From contig JBOGXB010000017.1 in the NCBI GenBank assembly GCA_050694215.1, positions 1-33,044 of the forward strand: a stretch of 33,044 bases of DNA, given 5' to 3'. Shown piece by piece: positions 7,483 to 17,923 of this stretch. The translations under genes and the position numbers were made by a program. Numbering within the stretch: the first letter of the stretch is position 1; the number at the start of each line of letters is the position of its first letter. The notes beneath the pieces are model-generated. The model saw only the letters and a list, made by a program, of their open reading frames with translations, ran no database searches and was not told the origin of the DNA. This stretch comes from JBOGXB01 sp050694215 (GTDB taxonomy: Bacteria; Actinomycetota; CADDZG01; WHSQ01).

Positions 7483-10017
7483 GTGGCACGAGCCAAGCCC
7501 CTCTTCACAAGCGACGCCGACGCGCCCCCTGCTGAATCGGCGGCACGAACCGCCTCTAACGGCCCATGGCGGGCCCTCGTGGTCGGCGGATGGTTGCTCC
7601 TGGCGGCGCTGTCACTGACGATTACTGCGGTAAGCCTGTCCGAGCTACTCGGAAGACCGTCGCTTCACATCCTCTTCCGAGCGGGGATCCTTGCCGTGGA
7701 TCCGGTGATCGCGAGCGCTTTCAAGATCGTCGGCATCAGTGACAGTCTCATCCTGAACACCGACCTGGCTTTCCGGATCTTGGGGATCGTGATCTTCTCC
7801 CTGACCGCATTGGTCATCTTCTTCCGCAAGATGGACGACTGGATGACCGCCCTTGCGTCGGCGATGCTCCTCCTTACGAGCACAGCATGGTTTGCACCTC
7901 TCAACGCCATCTCGAACGATTCGACCTGGAAGGGCGTGGCCGACCTCTTCGGAAGTGGGCGACCGTTCACCGCCGGAAGCGGCCACTCGATCGCGGACGT
8001 ATCGCTGTTGCTGTTCCTGTTCCTGTTCCCAGACGGACGGTTCGTTCCTCAGTGGACGCGTTATCTGGCCGGGATCCTCGCGGCGCACACGATCCTCTGG
8101 ATCGCCTTGCCGGATACGTTCGTTGATCCAAGAACGTGGCCGGAATCGGCGCGCACGGCACAGACACTCGGATTCATCGCCTGCGGAGTCTCCGTGCAGC
8201 TGTATCGGTACTTCGCGGTGTCGCGCGTCATCCAGCGTCAGCAGACGAAGATCGTGGTAGCGGCTCTCGTGACGAGCGCCGCCGTCCCGGTCTTTCTGTT
8301 CGTGCTGAATCCCGGGCTTGGGGCAGGTTTCGAGGACCTAACGGTCGTCACGCCACGAGTGGAAGCCGTCTACAACGCGATCCTTCTGGCGATATTGGGA
8401 GGGGCGTTGCTACTGCTGCCAGTCTCGATCGCCGTATCGGTCCTGCGTTACCGGCTGTGGGACATCGACTTCTTCATCAATCGCACGATCGTTTACGGCG
8501 CGCTGACGGGCACGCTCGGGCTTCTGTACTTTGCAATCGTGGCGGGAGTCGGCGCGGTCATGACCGGCGGCTCCTACCTCACTCTCGTCGCCGCAACCAT
8601 CTTCGTCGCGCTCGCCTTCCAGCCGCTGCGACGGCGCATCCAGGACCTGATAGATAGACAGTTCTATCGAACCCGTTACGACGCCGCTCACAAGCTGCAG
8701 GAGTTCGCGGCGCGCTTGAGACAGGAGATCGATCTCGACACCTTGGCTCAAGAGCTCCTCAGCGTTATCAGGGAGACCATGCGGCCCACCGGGGTCTCGT
8801 TGTGGACCAGGAAAGACATCGAGGGCGTGGACGCGGACAGCCCTACGAAGCTCCAGCGCATCGCCTTCGGAGTGGAAGGCGGTATGGAGCGCGTCGGCGG
8901 TGGCGACTTCGACCAGATCGATCTGGACCCGCCCACCGTCGCCCTTCTCAGGGAGTCGGCGGGCCCAGTCGATCTGACGACCGAGTCGGACCGCTCGGAG
9001 GCGCTTCGCTCCTTCGAGCGCGTAAGAGTGCGCATCGCAGTTCCTCTGCTGAGTCAGGGAGAGCTCGTGGGGATGATCAACCTCGGTCCCCGCCTCAGCG
9101 AAGCCGACTACTCGAGCCAGGACCTCAAGTTGCTGGACGGTCTCACGGACCATGCCGCCGCCTCCGTGAGGGTCGCGCTGCTGGTGCTCGAGCGAGATGC
9201 CGAGATGCAAGCGAGGCAGCGCATCGAGAGCGAGATCCACGTTGCCCAATTGATCCAGCAGCAGTTCTTACCGAAGACGTTGCCCGAGATGAGGGGATGG
9301 GACGTCCATGCCTACTATCGCCCGGCGAGGGAGGTCGGCGGCGACTTCTACGACTTCATCCCGACGGAAGGGGGCCGTCTGGTGATCACCGCCGGCGACG
9401 TTACCGGGAAGGGTGTCCCCGCCGCTCTCGTGATGGCCACGACGAGAAGCATCTTGCGTGGGGAGGCACGGCGCCTGTCGGATCCGGCGGCAATCCTTCA
9501 GAGCGCCAACGAGCTCCTCGTGCCCGACATCCCGACCAACATGTTCGTGACCTGTCTATGCGCGGTCTTCGACCCTGCGACCGGGGAGATGACGCTCGCG
9601 AACGCAGGCCACAACCTTCCTTATGTTCGGCCGGCGCAGGAGAACGCCGCCGACGAGCTCAAGGTGACCGGCATGCCTTTGGGGCTGCTTCAGGAATCGA
9701 CCTACGAGCACCGCTCCACCGTCATCCAACCCGGTGAGACACTCGTGCTCCACAGCGACGGCATCACCGAAGCTCACAACGAGCACGGGGAGATGTTCGG
9801 CTTCCCGCGTGTGAAGGACATGGTCGCATGTTGCGAAAATCCGGGGGAGTTGATCGATCGCCTGCTGGAATCCGTTGCCGAGTTCGTCGGCCCCGACCTG
9901 GAGCAAGAGGACGACGTCACATTGGTCGTGCTGCACCGCCAAGTCGGCTCGGTGGACGTGCCAGAGGCCGACCCCGACGAGCTCGAGCGTCTCAGCGTTG
10001 CGCCCCGCCCCGCGTAG
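7483..10017 (+). CDS. Membrane GAF-PP2C (RsbU/SpoIIE-type) serine phosphatase
   Basis: An 844-residue sensor phosphatase. Residues 30-380 hold about nine membrane helices, ending in the juxtamembrane RQFYRTRYDA motif common in this sensor group. A GAF domain follows (about 405-567), then a helical linker with AQLIQQQFLP (588-597). The PP2C/SpoIIE domain spans about 607-818, with metal-binding Asp residues in VGGDFYDF (Asp621), GDVTGKG (Asp639), SDGITE (Asp759) and QEDDVT (810-811). Such enzymes dephosphorylate anti-anti-sigma factors and thereby release a sigma factor. No partner (STAS protein, RsbW kinase or sigma factor) lies in the window. The GTG start gives a leaderless message. The 3' end overlaps the next gene, on the opposite strand, by 26 nt. 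Confidence 0.92.
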   Translation: MARAKPLFTSDADAPPAESAARTASNGPWRALVVGGWLLLAALSLTITAVSLSELLGRPSLHILFRAGILAVDPVIASAFKIVGISDSLILNTDLAFRILGIVIFSLTALVIFFRKMDDWMTALASAMLLLTSTAWFAPLNAISNDSTWKGVADLFGSGRPFTAGSGHSIADVSLLLFLFLFPDGRFVPQWTRYLAGILAAHTILWIALPDTFVDPRTWPESARTAQTLGFIACGVSVQLYRYFAVSRVIQRQQTKIVVAALVTSAAVPVFLFVLNPGLGAGFEDLTVVTPRVEAVYNAILLAILGGALLLLPVSIAVSVLRYRLWDIDFFINRTIVYGALTGTLGLLYFAIVAGVGAVMTGGSYLTLVAATIFVALAFQPLRRRIQDLIDRQFYRTRYDAAHKLQEFAARLRQEIDLDTLAQELLSVIRETMRPTGVSLWTRKDIEGVDADSPTKLQRIAFGVEGGMERVGGGDFDQIDLDPPTVALLRESAGPVDLTTESDRSEALRSFERVRVRIAVPLLSQGELVGMINLGPRLSEADYSSQDLKLLDGLTDHAAASVRVALLVLERDAEMQARQRIESEIHVAQLIQQQFLPKTLPEMRGWDVHAYYRPAREVGGDFYDFIPTEGGRLVITAGDVTGKGVPAALVMATTRSILRGEARRLSDPAAILQSANELLVPDIPTNMFVTCLCAVFDPATGEMTLANAGHNLPYVRPAQENAADELKVTGMPLGLLQESTYEHRSTVIQPGETLVLHSDGITEAHNEHGEMFGFPRVKDMVACCENPGELIDRLLESVAEFVGPDLEQEDDVTLVVLHRQVGSVDVPEADPDELERLSVAPRPA

Positions 10018-10315
10018 AGCTCCTCCGGCCCGGTGGCGAAACCGCGGCACGTCCGAGCAGACCGCGTAGTCCCGGCAACCCCGGATCACGCCCCACCGCG
10101 GTGAGGACGAGCAACGCGATCCAGGTGAGCGCCCCCACTCCGAACACGACCTGAGTCGCCCGTTCGGAGATCCACGAAGCGGCAAACAGTCCGGCCGGCC
10201 ATGCTGCCCCGAAGACGATCGCCTGCAGCCCGTGAAGGCGCATCCTCGGCGAGGATCCCGTCGCGTAGGCGATGAGCCCCGACAGGGGCAGGAGCACGTA
10301 GGCGAGTGCGGCCAT
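9992..10315 (-). CDS. Small membrane protein (DUF4870/Tic20-like)
   Basis: A 107-residue protein with three predicted membrane helices in the first 75 residues and a basic, glycine- and arginine-rich tail. The pattern LPLSGLIAY followed by a short loop and LHGLQAIVFG resembles DUF4870/Tic20-like small membrane proteins, but the match is by eye and weak. The last 26 nt overlap the end of the convergent phosphatase gene. The ATG at 10315 is preceded by TAGGGT with a 6-nt spacer, consistent with a leaderless transcript. Confidence 0.6.
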   Translation of the reverse strand: MAALAYVLLPLSGLIAYATGSSPRMRLHGLQAIVFGAAWPAGLFAASWISERATQVVFGVGALTWIALLVLTAVGRDPGLPGLRGLLGRAAVSPPGRRSSTRGGAQR

Positions 10316-10346
10316 ACATCCACCCTACGAGGGGCATGATGGGGAT
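10316..10346. promoter_or_regulatory. Divergent leaderless promoter pair
   Basis: Only 31 bp separate the two start codons. The minus strand has TAGGGT at 10327-10322, exactly 6 nt before its ATG at 10315. The plus strand has CATGAT at 10335-10340, exactly 6 nt before its ATG at 10347. Both spacings place the transcription start on the start codon. Confidence 0.5.
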
Positions 10347-12349
<2,003 letters not shown>

Positions 12350-12353
<4 letters not shown>

Positions 12354-12778
12354 GCGAACCGCTTCGCATTAACCGCACTCTCACGATCCCCCCCGACGAG
12401 ATCGGACTGCGCTTCTCCCCCTCCGGCGGTCCTGGTGGTCAGCATGCCAACCGCTCGTCTACGCGTGTCGATCTGTCGTGGAACGTCGACACGTCGAGGG
12501 TGCTCGGCCCCCGGCAGCGAGCTCGCATCAAGGGTCACCTCCGGAGTCGCCTCGACAGCTCCGGCACCCTGCGCTTGAGCAGCGACAAGCACCGCTCTCA
12601 GACGCGCAACCGCGAGGAGGCGCTCTCGCGTCTCACGCGACTGGTCTCAGAGGCGTTGCAGCCGCGCAGATCGCGCATCGCCACGGCACCCAGTCGCGCC
12701 GCGAAGGAGCGACGTCTTCAATCGAAACGGAGACGCGGTGAGACGAAGAAGCTCCGTCGTGCCCCTCTCGATCAGTAG
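12350..12778 (+). CDS. arfB: ArfB/YaeJ-like peptidyl-tRNA hydrolase (ribosome rescue)
   Basis: A 142-residue class I release-factor-like protein. The catalytic GGQ lies at residues 29-31 within SGGPGGQHANRSSTRVDL, and the C-terminus is a long basic tail (about 110-138) like the one that enters the empty mRNA channel of stalled ribosomes in E. coli ArfB. There is no codon-recognition domain. Family members hydrolyse peptidyl-tRNA on non-stop ribosomes. The GTG at 12350 overlaps the yyaL stop by 4 nt, and GGAG lies about 11 nt upstream. The open frame upstream of this codon is within yyaL and was not used. Confidence 0.9.
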
Positions 12779-12787
12779 GCAGAAGGG

Positions 12788-13825
12788 CTAGAGCGCCACC
12801 GGCAGCTCTCGATACGGCACCTCGCGCCCGAACTCCAGGTGCGCGCTCCGTAGGGCCGTGAGGCTACCTGCGTGTTTCCAACCCGATGAGGTCTTGCCGT
12901 AGAGCTCGATCGCCAGATCGGAGATCTCGGAGTTGGCGCAGAAACGCTCGGAACCGTCCGGGTCCTCGTAACGGACCTGAACGAGTCGATCGATCCCCGA
13001 ACGTGCCGCGCCCGCGATCCGCCAGGTGTCGTTGTGGGCCGTAAACGCCCACGTGGGCATCTCGTACCTGCTCCGTGCTCGCAGGGCCCACTTCGGCTCC
13101 GTAAACACCAGCCGCTCCCCCGCGTTCTCCAGGTAGAGCAATGTGATAGTTGGGCTCGGGAACATGCCAAACCGAGTGCGTGCTGCAACGCCCTCGAACA
13201 GAGCGTCCCCAGACTCGAATCCCGAGCAATGTGCCCAGGCCCAGGTTTGCGAGTGCCTTCGCCCCCACCTGTGCGATTGACATCCCTGCTCGCCACTGAA
13301 CGAGAGAGCGTTCGAGTCAATGGAGACCGTCCCGGTGAAGGGAACGGAAAGGTTGGGGGAGCAAACGATCGAAATCCGCTTCTCAACGCGCTTTCGCAGC
13401 GCAGGAGGGATGTGCTGATAGGTGGCGGGAGCCGCCGTGAAGTCGAGCGACCAGTCGAGCGTCCTTCCCTTCCCGTCACGCAGATCCCCCTCGAGATGCG
13501 TCTCGGAGAGCCACGCGTCGGCGATGCGGACCAGGGCGCCGTCGTCTCGTGCGTCCGCGGCCCCCAGGCTGTCAATCGGGTATCGCTTCTTCGCCGCGAA
13601 CGAGTGCTTGCCTTCGGGATCGAAGACGAACCCCCACAGCTCGCAATAGGGGTCCCCAACGTCCGGAGAGGGCGAGGTGAGCGTGTAGCGAAGCCATACT
13701 CCTATCCCTGTGGGGCCGTGGTTCAGGGTCGAGTACCAGACTTCCATGAAGCGGTGCGACCGCCGGTCCCACCGCATGCGGTTCTCCGTGCCGTCGCGGG
13801 TGAACGGGTCCATGGCTTGCGACAT
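12788..13825 (-). CDS. CrtC/tocopherol cyclase-like (AttH-type) protein
   Basis: A protein of about 345 residues that resembles the carotenoid 1,2-hydratase/tocopherol cyclase/AttH superfamily of tandem lipocalin-like barrels. It has an N-terminal MEVWYSTLNHGPTGIGVWLRYTL strand pair and a central SHRWGRRHSQTWAWAH motif where the family has its hallmark GxxSHxWG...WxWxH pattern. The family includes hydratases and cyclases of isoprenoid chains, but many members have no known reaction. The start is uncertain: ATG 13825 lacks a good ribosome site, and in-frame GTG codons at 13936 and 13930 would overlap the upstream glycosyltransferase gene. It is probably co-transcribed with that gene. Confidence 0.65.
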   Translation of the reverse strand: MSQAMDPFTRDGTENRMRWDRRSHRFMEVWYSTLNHGPTGIGVWLRYTLTSPSPDVGDPYCELWGFVFDPEGKHSFAAKKRYPIDSLGAADARDDGALVRIADAWLSETHLEGDLRDGKGRTLDWSLDFTAAPATYQHIPPALRKRVEKRISIVCSPNLSVPFTGTVSIDSNALSFSGEQGCQSHRWGRRHSQTWAWAHCSGFESGDALFEGVAARTRFGMFPSPTITLLYLENAGERLVFTEPKWALRARSRYEMPTWAFTAHNDTWRIAGAARSGIDRLVQVRYEDPDGSERFCANSEISDLAIELYGKTSSGWKHAGSLTALRSAHLEFGREVPYRELPVAL

Positions 13826-13884
13826 TAGTGCACGCCAGGGGGCCGCGGCCGTTTCCCAGAGATCGGAGAGTCGCGCCGTCGCGG

Positions 13885-15246
13885 CTAGCGGACCGCGAGG
13901 TCGAGCAGCCGTTGGGCGACGACCCGCCACGACCACCGAGCCCGAGCCAGTCCGGCAGCGATCCCGCCCATCTCGCGGCGTTCCTCTTCACCCAGAGATA
14001 GAAGCTCGTCGACCCGCGCCGCGAGGGCGGTGATCGGATTCGCCGGGTCGTAGGTGAGGAGACCCGGTCTGCCCAGCTCCGCCTCCAGCGCGGCTCCCAC
14101 CTCGCCTATGCCTGAATGGGCGGGGACGACCGGGAGGACTCCGCAGGCTGCGGCCTCCGCGGCCACCATTCCGAACGCCTCCGGCACGACGGAGGGAACG
14201 ACGAGCAGGTCGAAGGTCGGGAGGAGGCGTGACAGGGGGCCGTGCTCGAGGCGGCCCGTGAACTCGACGCTCACCTCCGCGGCGCGGACGAAGTACGTGG
14301 CGGGTGCATCTCGTAAGAACGCAGCGAGGCCGTCAAGCGGTTCCCCTTCTCCCTCTTCGGCAATCTCGAGGGCCCTTCGCCTGTCACCATCCCTCAGAGC
14401 AGTGGCTAGAGCTCGCAGCCCAACCTCGAAGCCTCCGTAACCGACCACTACGGAACGCACGGCTGGTGCGACCAAACCAAGCGCGGCGAGAAGGTTGTGC
14501 ACTCCCTTGGATGCCATCAGCTTCCCAACGAACCCGACTACAGGCGGCTCGTTGTGGCGCCCGGGTAGGGGCTTGAAGATGTCGACGTCACACCCTGGAT
14601 TCACCACTCGAGCGTTGTGCTTCCAACCGGGGATCACCGATGCCGCCTCAGAGACCATGTAGTGACTGCCCCCGATCACGAACTTCGCGCCCTCGAGACC
14701 TTCGGACGCAAGGTGCCGGTAGCGCTCTTGGACCTTCACCGCATACTCGAGCGCGCTGCCATGGAGCTTCGCTATGTAAGACGTCCTCGTTCGCTCCGTC
14801 GCACGGCGCGCGATACAGGGACCCATGACCTCGTGCCCTGTGACTATCGCGGCGGGCCCGAAAGACTCGATCGCCGAAGTCAGCGCATCAACGTTGAGCT
14901 CGGTGTATCGCTTCAGTTCGTCGTCTGTGAGGTCCACGAACCGTTTGACCGTGAACCCTTCGTACTCGTCGTAGACGTAGACGGGCAAAAGGCCGCCGAT
15001 GTGCGGGCGCAAGACGCGACAGCGTCCGGGACGCTGGTCATCGCCGGGCTCAACCCAGGAGAAAGCAGCATCGCCTTCCGGGAAATCCGCATCCGCATCG
15101 ACGAAAGGGAGAGACGAAGCGTTCCTGTCCTGACACATGACCAGGACGTCGTGACCTTGGTCACGCCACACCCGGGCGAGGTTGGCGGTGTAGACGTTCG
15201 ATCCCGACCCGGATAAGAGGTAGCCGTGCCACAGCAGGACTCTCAC
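13885..15246 (-). CDS. GT4-family glycosyltransferase
   Basis: A 453-residue GT-B glycosyltransferase. The N-terminal Rossmann half starts RVLLWHGYLLSGSGSNVYTANLARVW (acceptor side, glycine-rich loop). The C-terminal half has GFVGKLMASKGVHNLL, EFTGRLEHGPLSRLLPTFDLLVVPS and the EAFGMVAAEAAACGVLPVV motif that binds the nucleotide-sugar, with the conserved E-x7-E pattern. It probably transfers a sugar to a lipid or metabolite; donor and acceptor are unknown. I chose GTG 15246, because the family begins there and TACATT lies exactly 6 nt upstream (leaderless). Upstream sequence in frame has no family character. Confidence 0.88.
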   Translation of the reverse strand: MRVLLWHGYLLSGSGSNVYTANLARVWRDQGHDVLVMCQDRNASSLPFVDADADFPEGDAAFSWVEPGDDQRPGRCRVLRPHIGGLLPVYVYDEYEGFTVKRFVDLTDDELKRYTELNVDALTSAIESFGPAAIVTGHEVMGPCIARRATERTRTSYIAKLHGSALEYAVKVQERYRHLASEGLEGAKFVIGGSHYMVSEAASVIPGWKHNARVVNPGCDVDIFKPLPGRHNEPPVVGFVGKLMASKGVHNLLAALGLVAPAVRSVVVGYGGFEVGLRALATALRDGDRRRALEIAEEGEGEPLDGLAAFLRDAPATYFVRAAEVSVEFTGRLEHGPLSRLLPTFDLLVVPSVVPEAFGMVAAEAAACGVLPVVPAHSGIGEVGAALEAELGRPGLLTYDPANPITALAARVDELLSLGEEERREMGGIAAGLARARWSWRVVAQRLLDLAVR

Positions 15247-15319
15247 GGCGCGAATGTATGGCACGGGAGATGCGCTTCGTCGGCAGTGGGCCCAGAACGC
15301 ACGGTCGCTACACTGCGGC
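15247..15319. promoter_or_regulatory. Divergent promoter region (glycosyltransferase / membrane protein)
   Basis: On the minus strand TACATT (15258-15253) precedes the GTG at 15246 by 6 nt. On the plus strand TACACT (15309-15314) precedes the ATG at 15320 by 5 nt. Both fit the TANNNT -10 pattern of leaderless actinobacterial genes. Neither start has a ribosome binding site. Confidence 0.5.
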
Positions 15320-15922
15320 ATGCTCGAAAGCGCGTTGCAGATGACCTTTCGCAACTTCTCCACGCTCTTCCTGATCGTTGCGGTAGTCGTGTTCCCCTTG
15401 CAGCTCGCCTACGGCATCACTTTCCGCGACGAGATCGCCGTACGCGAGCTCCATCCGCAGATCGAGGAGTTCCCCGCGGGACTCAAGGTCCGAAACGTGG
15501 GAGCGGCGGAGCTCGATCGGGCGCGGGCGGCCGGGTACGCCCTGTGGCTCATCGAGATCGCGCTGATCCCCCTCATGGTGAAGGCGGCTCGTCAAGCTCT
15601 GGATGCCGAGGAGCGAGGCGACGTGCCGACGGTCGCGGAGGCCTGGAGAGGCGCCTTTCGGAGGGGGCCCCGGCGGTGGCTCCCGGGCGCGGCCCCCGCG
15701 GTCGCAGCGGGGGCAGGGCTGGCCCTTGCAGTGCTCCTGATGCTCGAGGTGAGCGGACTCCTCCTCACGGACGTGCTTCCTGACGCTCCCCGCTTCGCCG
15801 GGATCGTGCTGGTCGACACGCTTGCCCGCAGCTCTGCTCTGCCGCTTCTGCTCGTACCGCTGGCGCGGGGAAGGGTGCTCCGGGCCGGGCGGTCGGTCGG
15901 GGGAGCAACGAGAGTCGGCTAA
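15320..15922 (+). CDS. Small polytopic membrane protein of unknown function
   Basis: A 200-residue protein with about four hydrophobic helices (near residues 14-32, 70-90, 118-142 and 155-185), the first pair separated by a 40-residue, mostly charged loop. It resembles small actinobacterial membrane proteins of the glycerophosphodiester-phosphodiesterase membrane-domain/DUF type, but I cannot assign a family. The ATG at 15320 has TACACT 5 nt upstream and no ribosome site. Confidence 0.65.
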   Translation: MLESALQMTFRNFSTLFLIVAVVVFPLQLAYGITFRDEIAVRELHPQIEEFPAGLKVRNVGAAELDRARAAGYALWLIEIALIPLMVKAARQALDAEERGDVPTVAEAWRGAFRRGPRRWLPGAAPAVAAGAGLALAVLLMLEVSGLLLTDVLPDAPRFAGIVLVDTLARSSALPLLLVPLARGRVLRAGRSVGGATRVG

Positions 15923-15940
15923 CGGGGCCGGTGAGGCCTC

Positions 15941-15978
15941 ATTACTAGTGACTATCTACATTACTAGTGACTATCTAC
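15941..15978. repeat. Perfect 19-bp tandem direct repeat
   Basis: The unit ATTACTAGTGACTATCTAC occurs twice in direct succession (15941-15959 and 15960-15978). Each copy contains the palindrome ACTAGT. The sequence is strikingly AT-rich against its surroundings. GTACTAA then follows twice, at 15979 and 15992, 13 bp apart. The block lies 74 bp before the start of the FtsH-like gene. It may be a regulator binding site or a tandem promoter. Confidence 0.9.
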
Positions 15979-16051
15979 GTACTAATCCGGTGTACTAACG
16001 GACCTGACTCGTGGAAGAATCTTCCTAGCGGCGGGGAAGGAGACGTGGTGG

Positions 16052-17905
16052 GTGGATAAGAACAAGGCGACCGGGGCTGTGCAGCTCCCCAAGGTGGCCG
16101 AGAGTTTCCGCAACGTCGCTGAGGTGCACCGGTACGACGTCGAGCAGATCCGCGAGCGCAACCGTCGAAAGCGCCTTCGTTACCTGCTCTACCTGAACAT
16201 TCTCCTCCTCGCTTATTTCGCGCGGCGCACGCTCCAGGGCAGACCCGTGCATTTCGGGTGGCCCGACTTCGGCCCGGATGCGTGGATATGGCTCTTCCCG
16301 GTGCTCATCCTGGTCATGTTCGCGCTGATGCTCGCCATGCCCCTCATCAACGGGCGCTCGCCACACATCCGCTTTTCGCCTGAGGAGATCGGCCTCGGAT
16401 TCAACGATGTGCGCGGCATCGACCTCGTCCTGGAAGAGGTGACGCGCACTCTCCAGATCTTCTTGACCTACAGGACATTCCGGGAGGAGTTGGGAGGCAA
16501 CCCACGTAGAGGCCTCCTCTTCGAAGGAATACCCGGCACGGGGAAGACTCACCTCGCGAAAGCCATGGCGGCAGAGGCTGGGGTTCCCTTCTTCTTCGTG
16601 TCCGCACCGGCGTTCCAGTCGATGTGGTTCGGTATGACCGCCTGGAAGATCCGCGCGTTCTTCCGCGCCCTCAAGAAGGCCGCGCGTAAGGAAGGGGGCG
16701 CGATCGGGTTCATCGAGGAGATCGATGCCGTGGGTCAGTCCCGCGGCAGCGTAATGGCTTCCTCGCCGCTTGGCGACAATCCGATGCAAGTCAATAGGTT
16801 CGTCGACTCCGGATCCGGCGGCATGGTGAACGAGCTCCTCATCCAGCTACAGTCGTTCGACGCACCTCCATTCTGGGGGCGCGTGAGGAACAAGGTCATC
16901 GATCTCTTCAACATGTTCCTGCCTGCGAATCATCAGATCAAGAAACGCCGCGGGCAGTACAGCAACATATTGATCATCGGGGCAACCAACCGCGCCGACG
17001 CGCTCGACCCGGCGCTCCTTCGTCCCGGGCGCTTGGATCGCATCCTTTACTTCGATCTGCCCTCGAGAGCCGGACGGCGCGACCTCGTGGACTACTTCCT
17101 TGGCCGGCGGGCCCATGGGGCAGACATGAAGACCGAGGAGAAGCGCGAGGAGCTCGCGGCTATGACCCTCGGCTATACACCGGCCATGCTCGAGCATGTG
17201 CTCGACGAAGCGATCGTGTGGGCCATCAGGGATGGGCGGAGGGAAATCATGTGGCGCGACATCCAGCGCGCTCGGCTCACCGAGGAGGTGGGCCTGGGAC
17301 AACCGGTCGCATACACGGACCACGAGCGCAAGTTGATTGCAACACATGAGGCAGGGCACGCGGTTGCGGCATACAGGGTGGGTAAGCACCGCAAGCTCGA
17401 GGTCCTCTCGATCATCAAGCGTCGCGCCGCGCTCGGGCTGCTGGCACACTCAGACGCGGAGGAGCGATTCACGAAAACGAAGACCGAGCTCGAAGGAACG
17501 ATCGAGATCATGCTTGCGGGGATGGCCGCCGAAGAGCTGTTCTTTGGTGAATCCGGCACCGGACCCTCATCCGACCTCACCGCGGCGACGACTCTTGCCG
17601 CTCAGATGGTCGGTGCCTTCGGGATGGGTACCTCGCTGGTGTCGTTCGAGGCGGTCCAGAACGGTCCTCACACCGCCCCCAACATCGTCGCAAAGGTCTT
17701 GAGTAACGAAGAGGGACGCGAGGAAGTCGAGACGCTCCTACGAGAGCACAAGCGGGAGGTCCGCACCCTGCTTCAGGAAGATCGCGATCTGGTGGAGGCG
17801 CTGCGCGACGCTCTCATCGAGCACGAGGAGCTGCTCGGAGAGGAGATCCTCGCCGTGCTCACGAAGGCCGAATCCAGCCGCCCTCCGACGGAGCAGCCCG
17901 TTTAG
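16052..17905 (+). CDS. Divergent FtsH-like membrane AAA+ metalloprotease
   Basis: A 617-residue protein with the FtsH plan: two membrane helices (about 43-57 and 78-99), an AAA+ domain and an M41 zinc protease. Walker A GIPGTGKT is at 159-166 (Lys165), the pore loop MWFG at 191-194, and the second region of homology GATNRADALDPALLRPGRLDR at 310-330 with arginine fingers Arg324 and Arg327. The zinc site is HEAGH (432-436), with Asp508 as the likely third ligand. Oddities: the inter-helix segment is only about 20 residues, so the extracytoplasmic domain is missing; Walker B is FIEEID instead of FIDEID; and about 45 extra residues lie between Walker B and the second region of homology. GTG 16052 has AAGGAG 9 nt upstream. 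It is probably a specialised paralogue rather than the housekeeping FtsH. Confidence 0.88.
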   Translation: MDKNKATGAVQLPKVAESFRNVAEVHRYDVEQIRERNRRKRLRYLLYLNILLLAYFARRTLQGRPVHFGWPDFGPDAWIWLFPVLILVMFALMLAMPLINGRSPHIRFSPEEIGLGFNDVRGIDLVLEEVTRTLQIFLTYRTFREELGGNPRRGLLFEGIPGTGKTHLAKAMAAEAGVPFFFVSAPAFQSMWFGMTAWKIRAFFRALKKAARKEGGAIGFIEEIDAVGQSRGSVMASSPLGDNPMQVNRFVDSGSGGMVNELLIQLQSFDAPPFWGRVRNKVIDLFNMFLPANHQIKKRRGQYSNILIIGATNRADALDPALLRPGRLDRILYFDLPSRAGRRDLVDYFLGRRAHGADMKTEEKREELAAMTLGYTPAMLEHVLDEAIVWAIRDGRREIMWRDIQRARLTEEVGLGQPVAYTDHERKLIATHEAGHAVAAYRVGKHRKLEVLSIIKRRAALGLLAHSDAEERFTKTKTELEGTIEIMLAGMAAEELFFGESGTGPSSDLTAATTLAAQMVGAFGMGTSLVSFEAVQNGPHTAPNIVAKVLSNEEGREEVETLLREHKREVRTLLQEDRDLVEALRDALIEHEELLGEEILAVLTKAESSRPPTEQPV

Positions 17906-17923
17906 AGAGGCAAACTCGGGCCG

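Noticed and set aside
15941..15998. CRISPR array
   Set aside because: Only two directly abutting 19-bp copies without spacers and no cas genes nearby.
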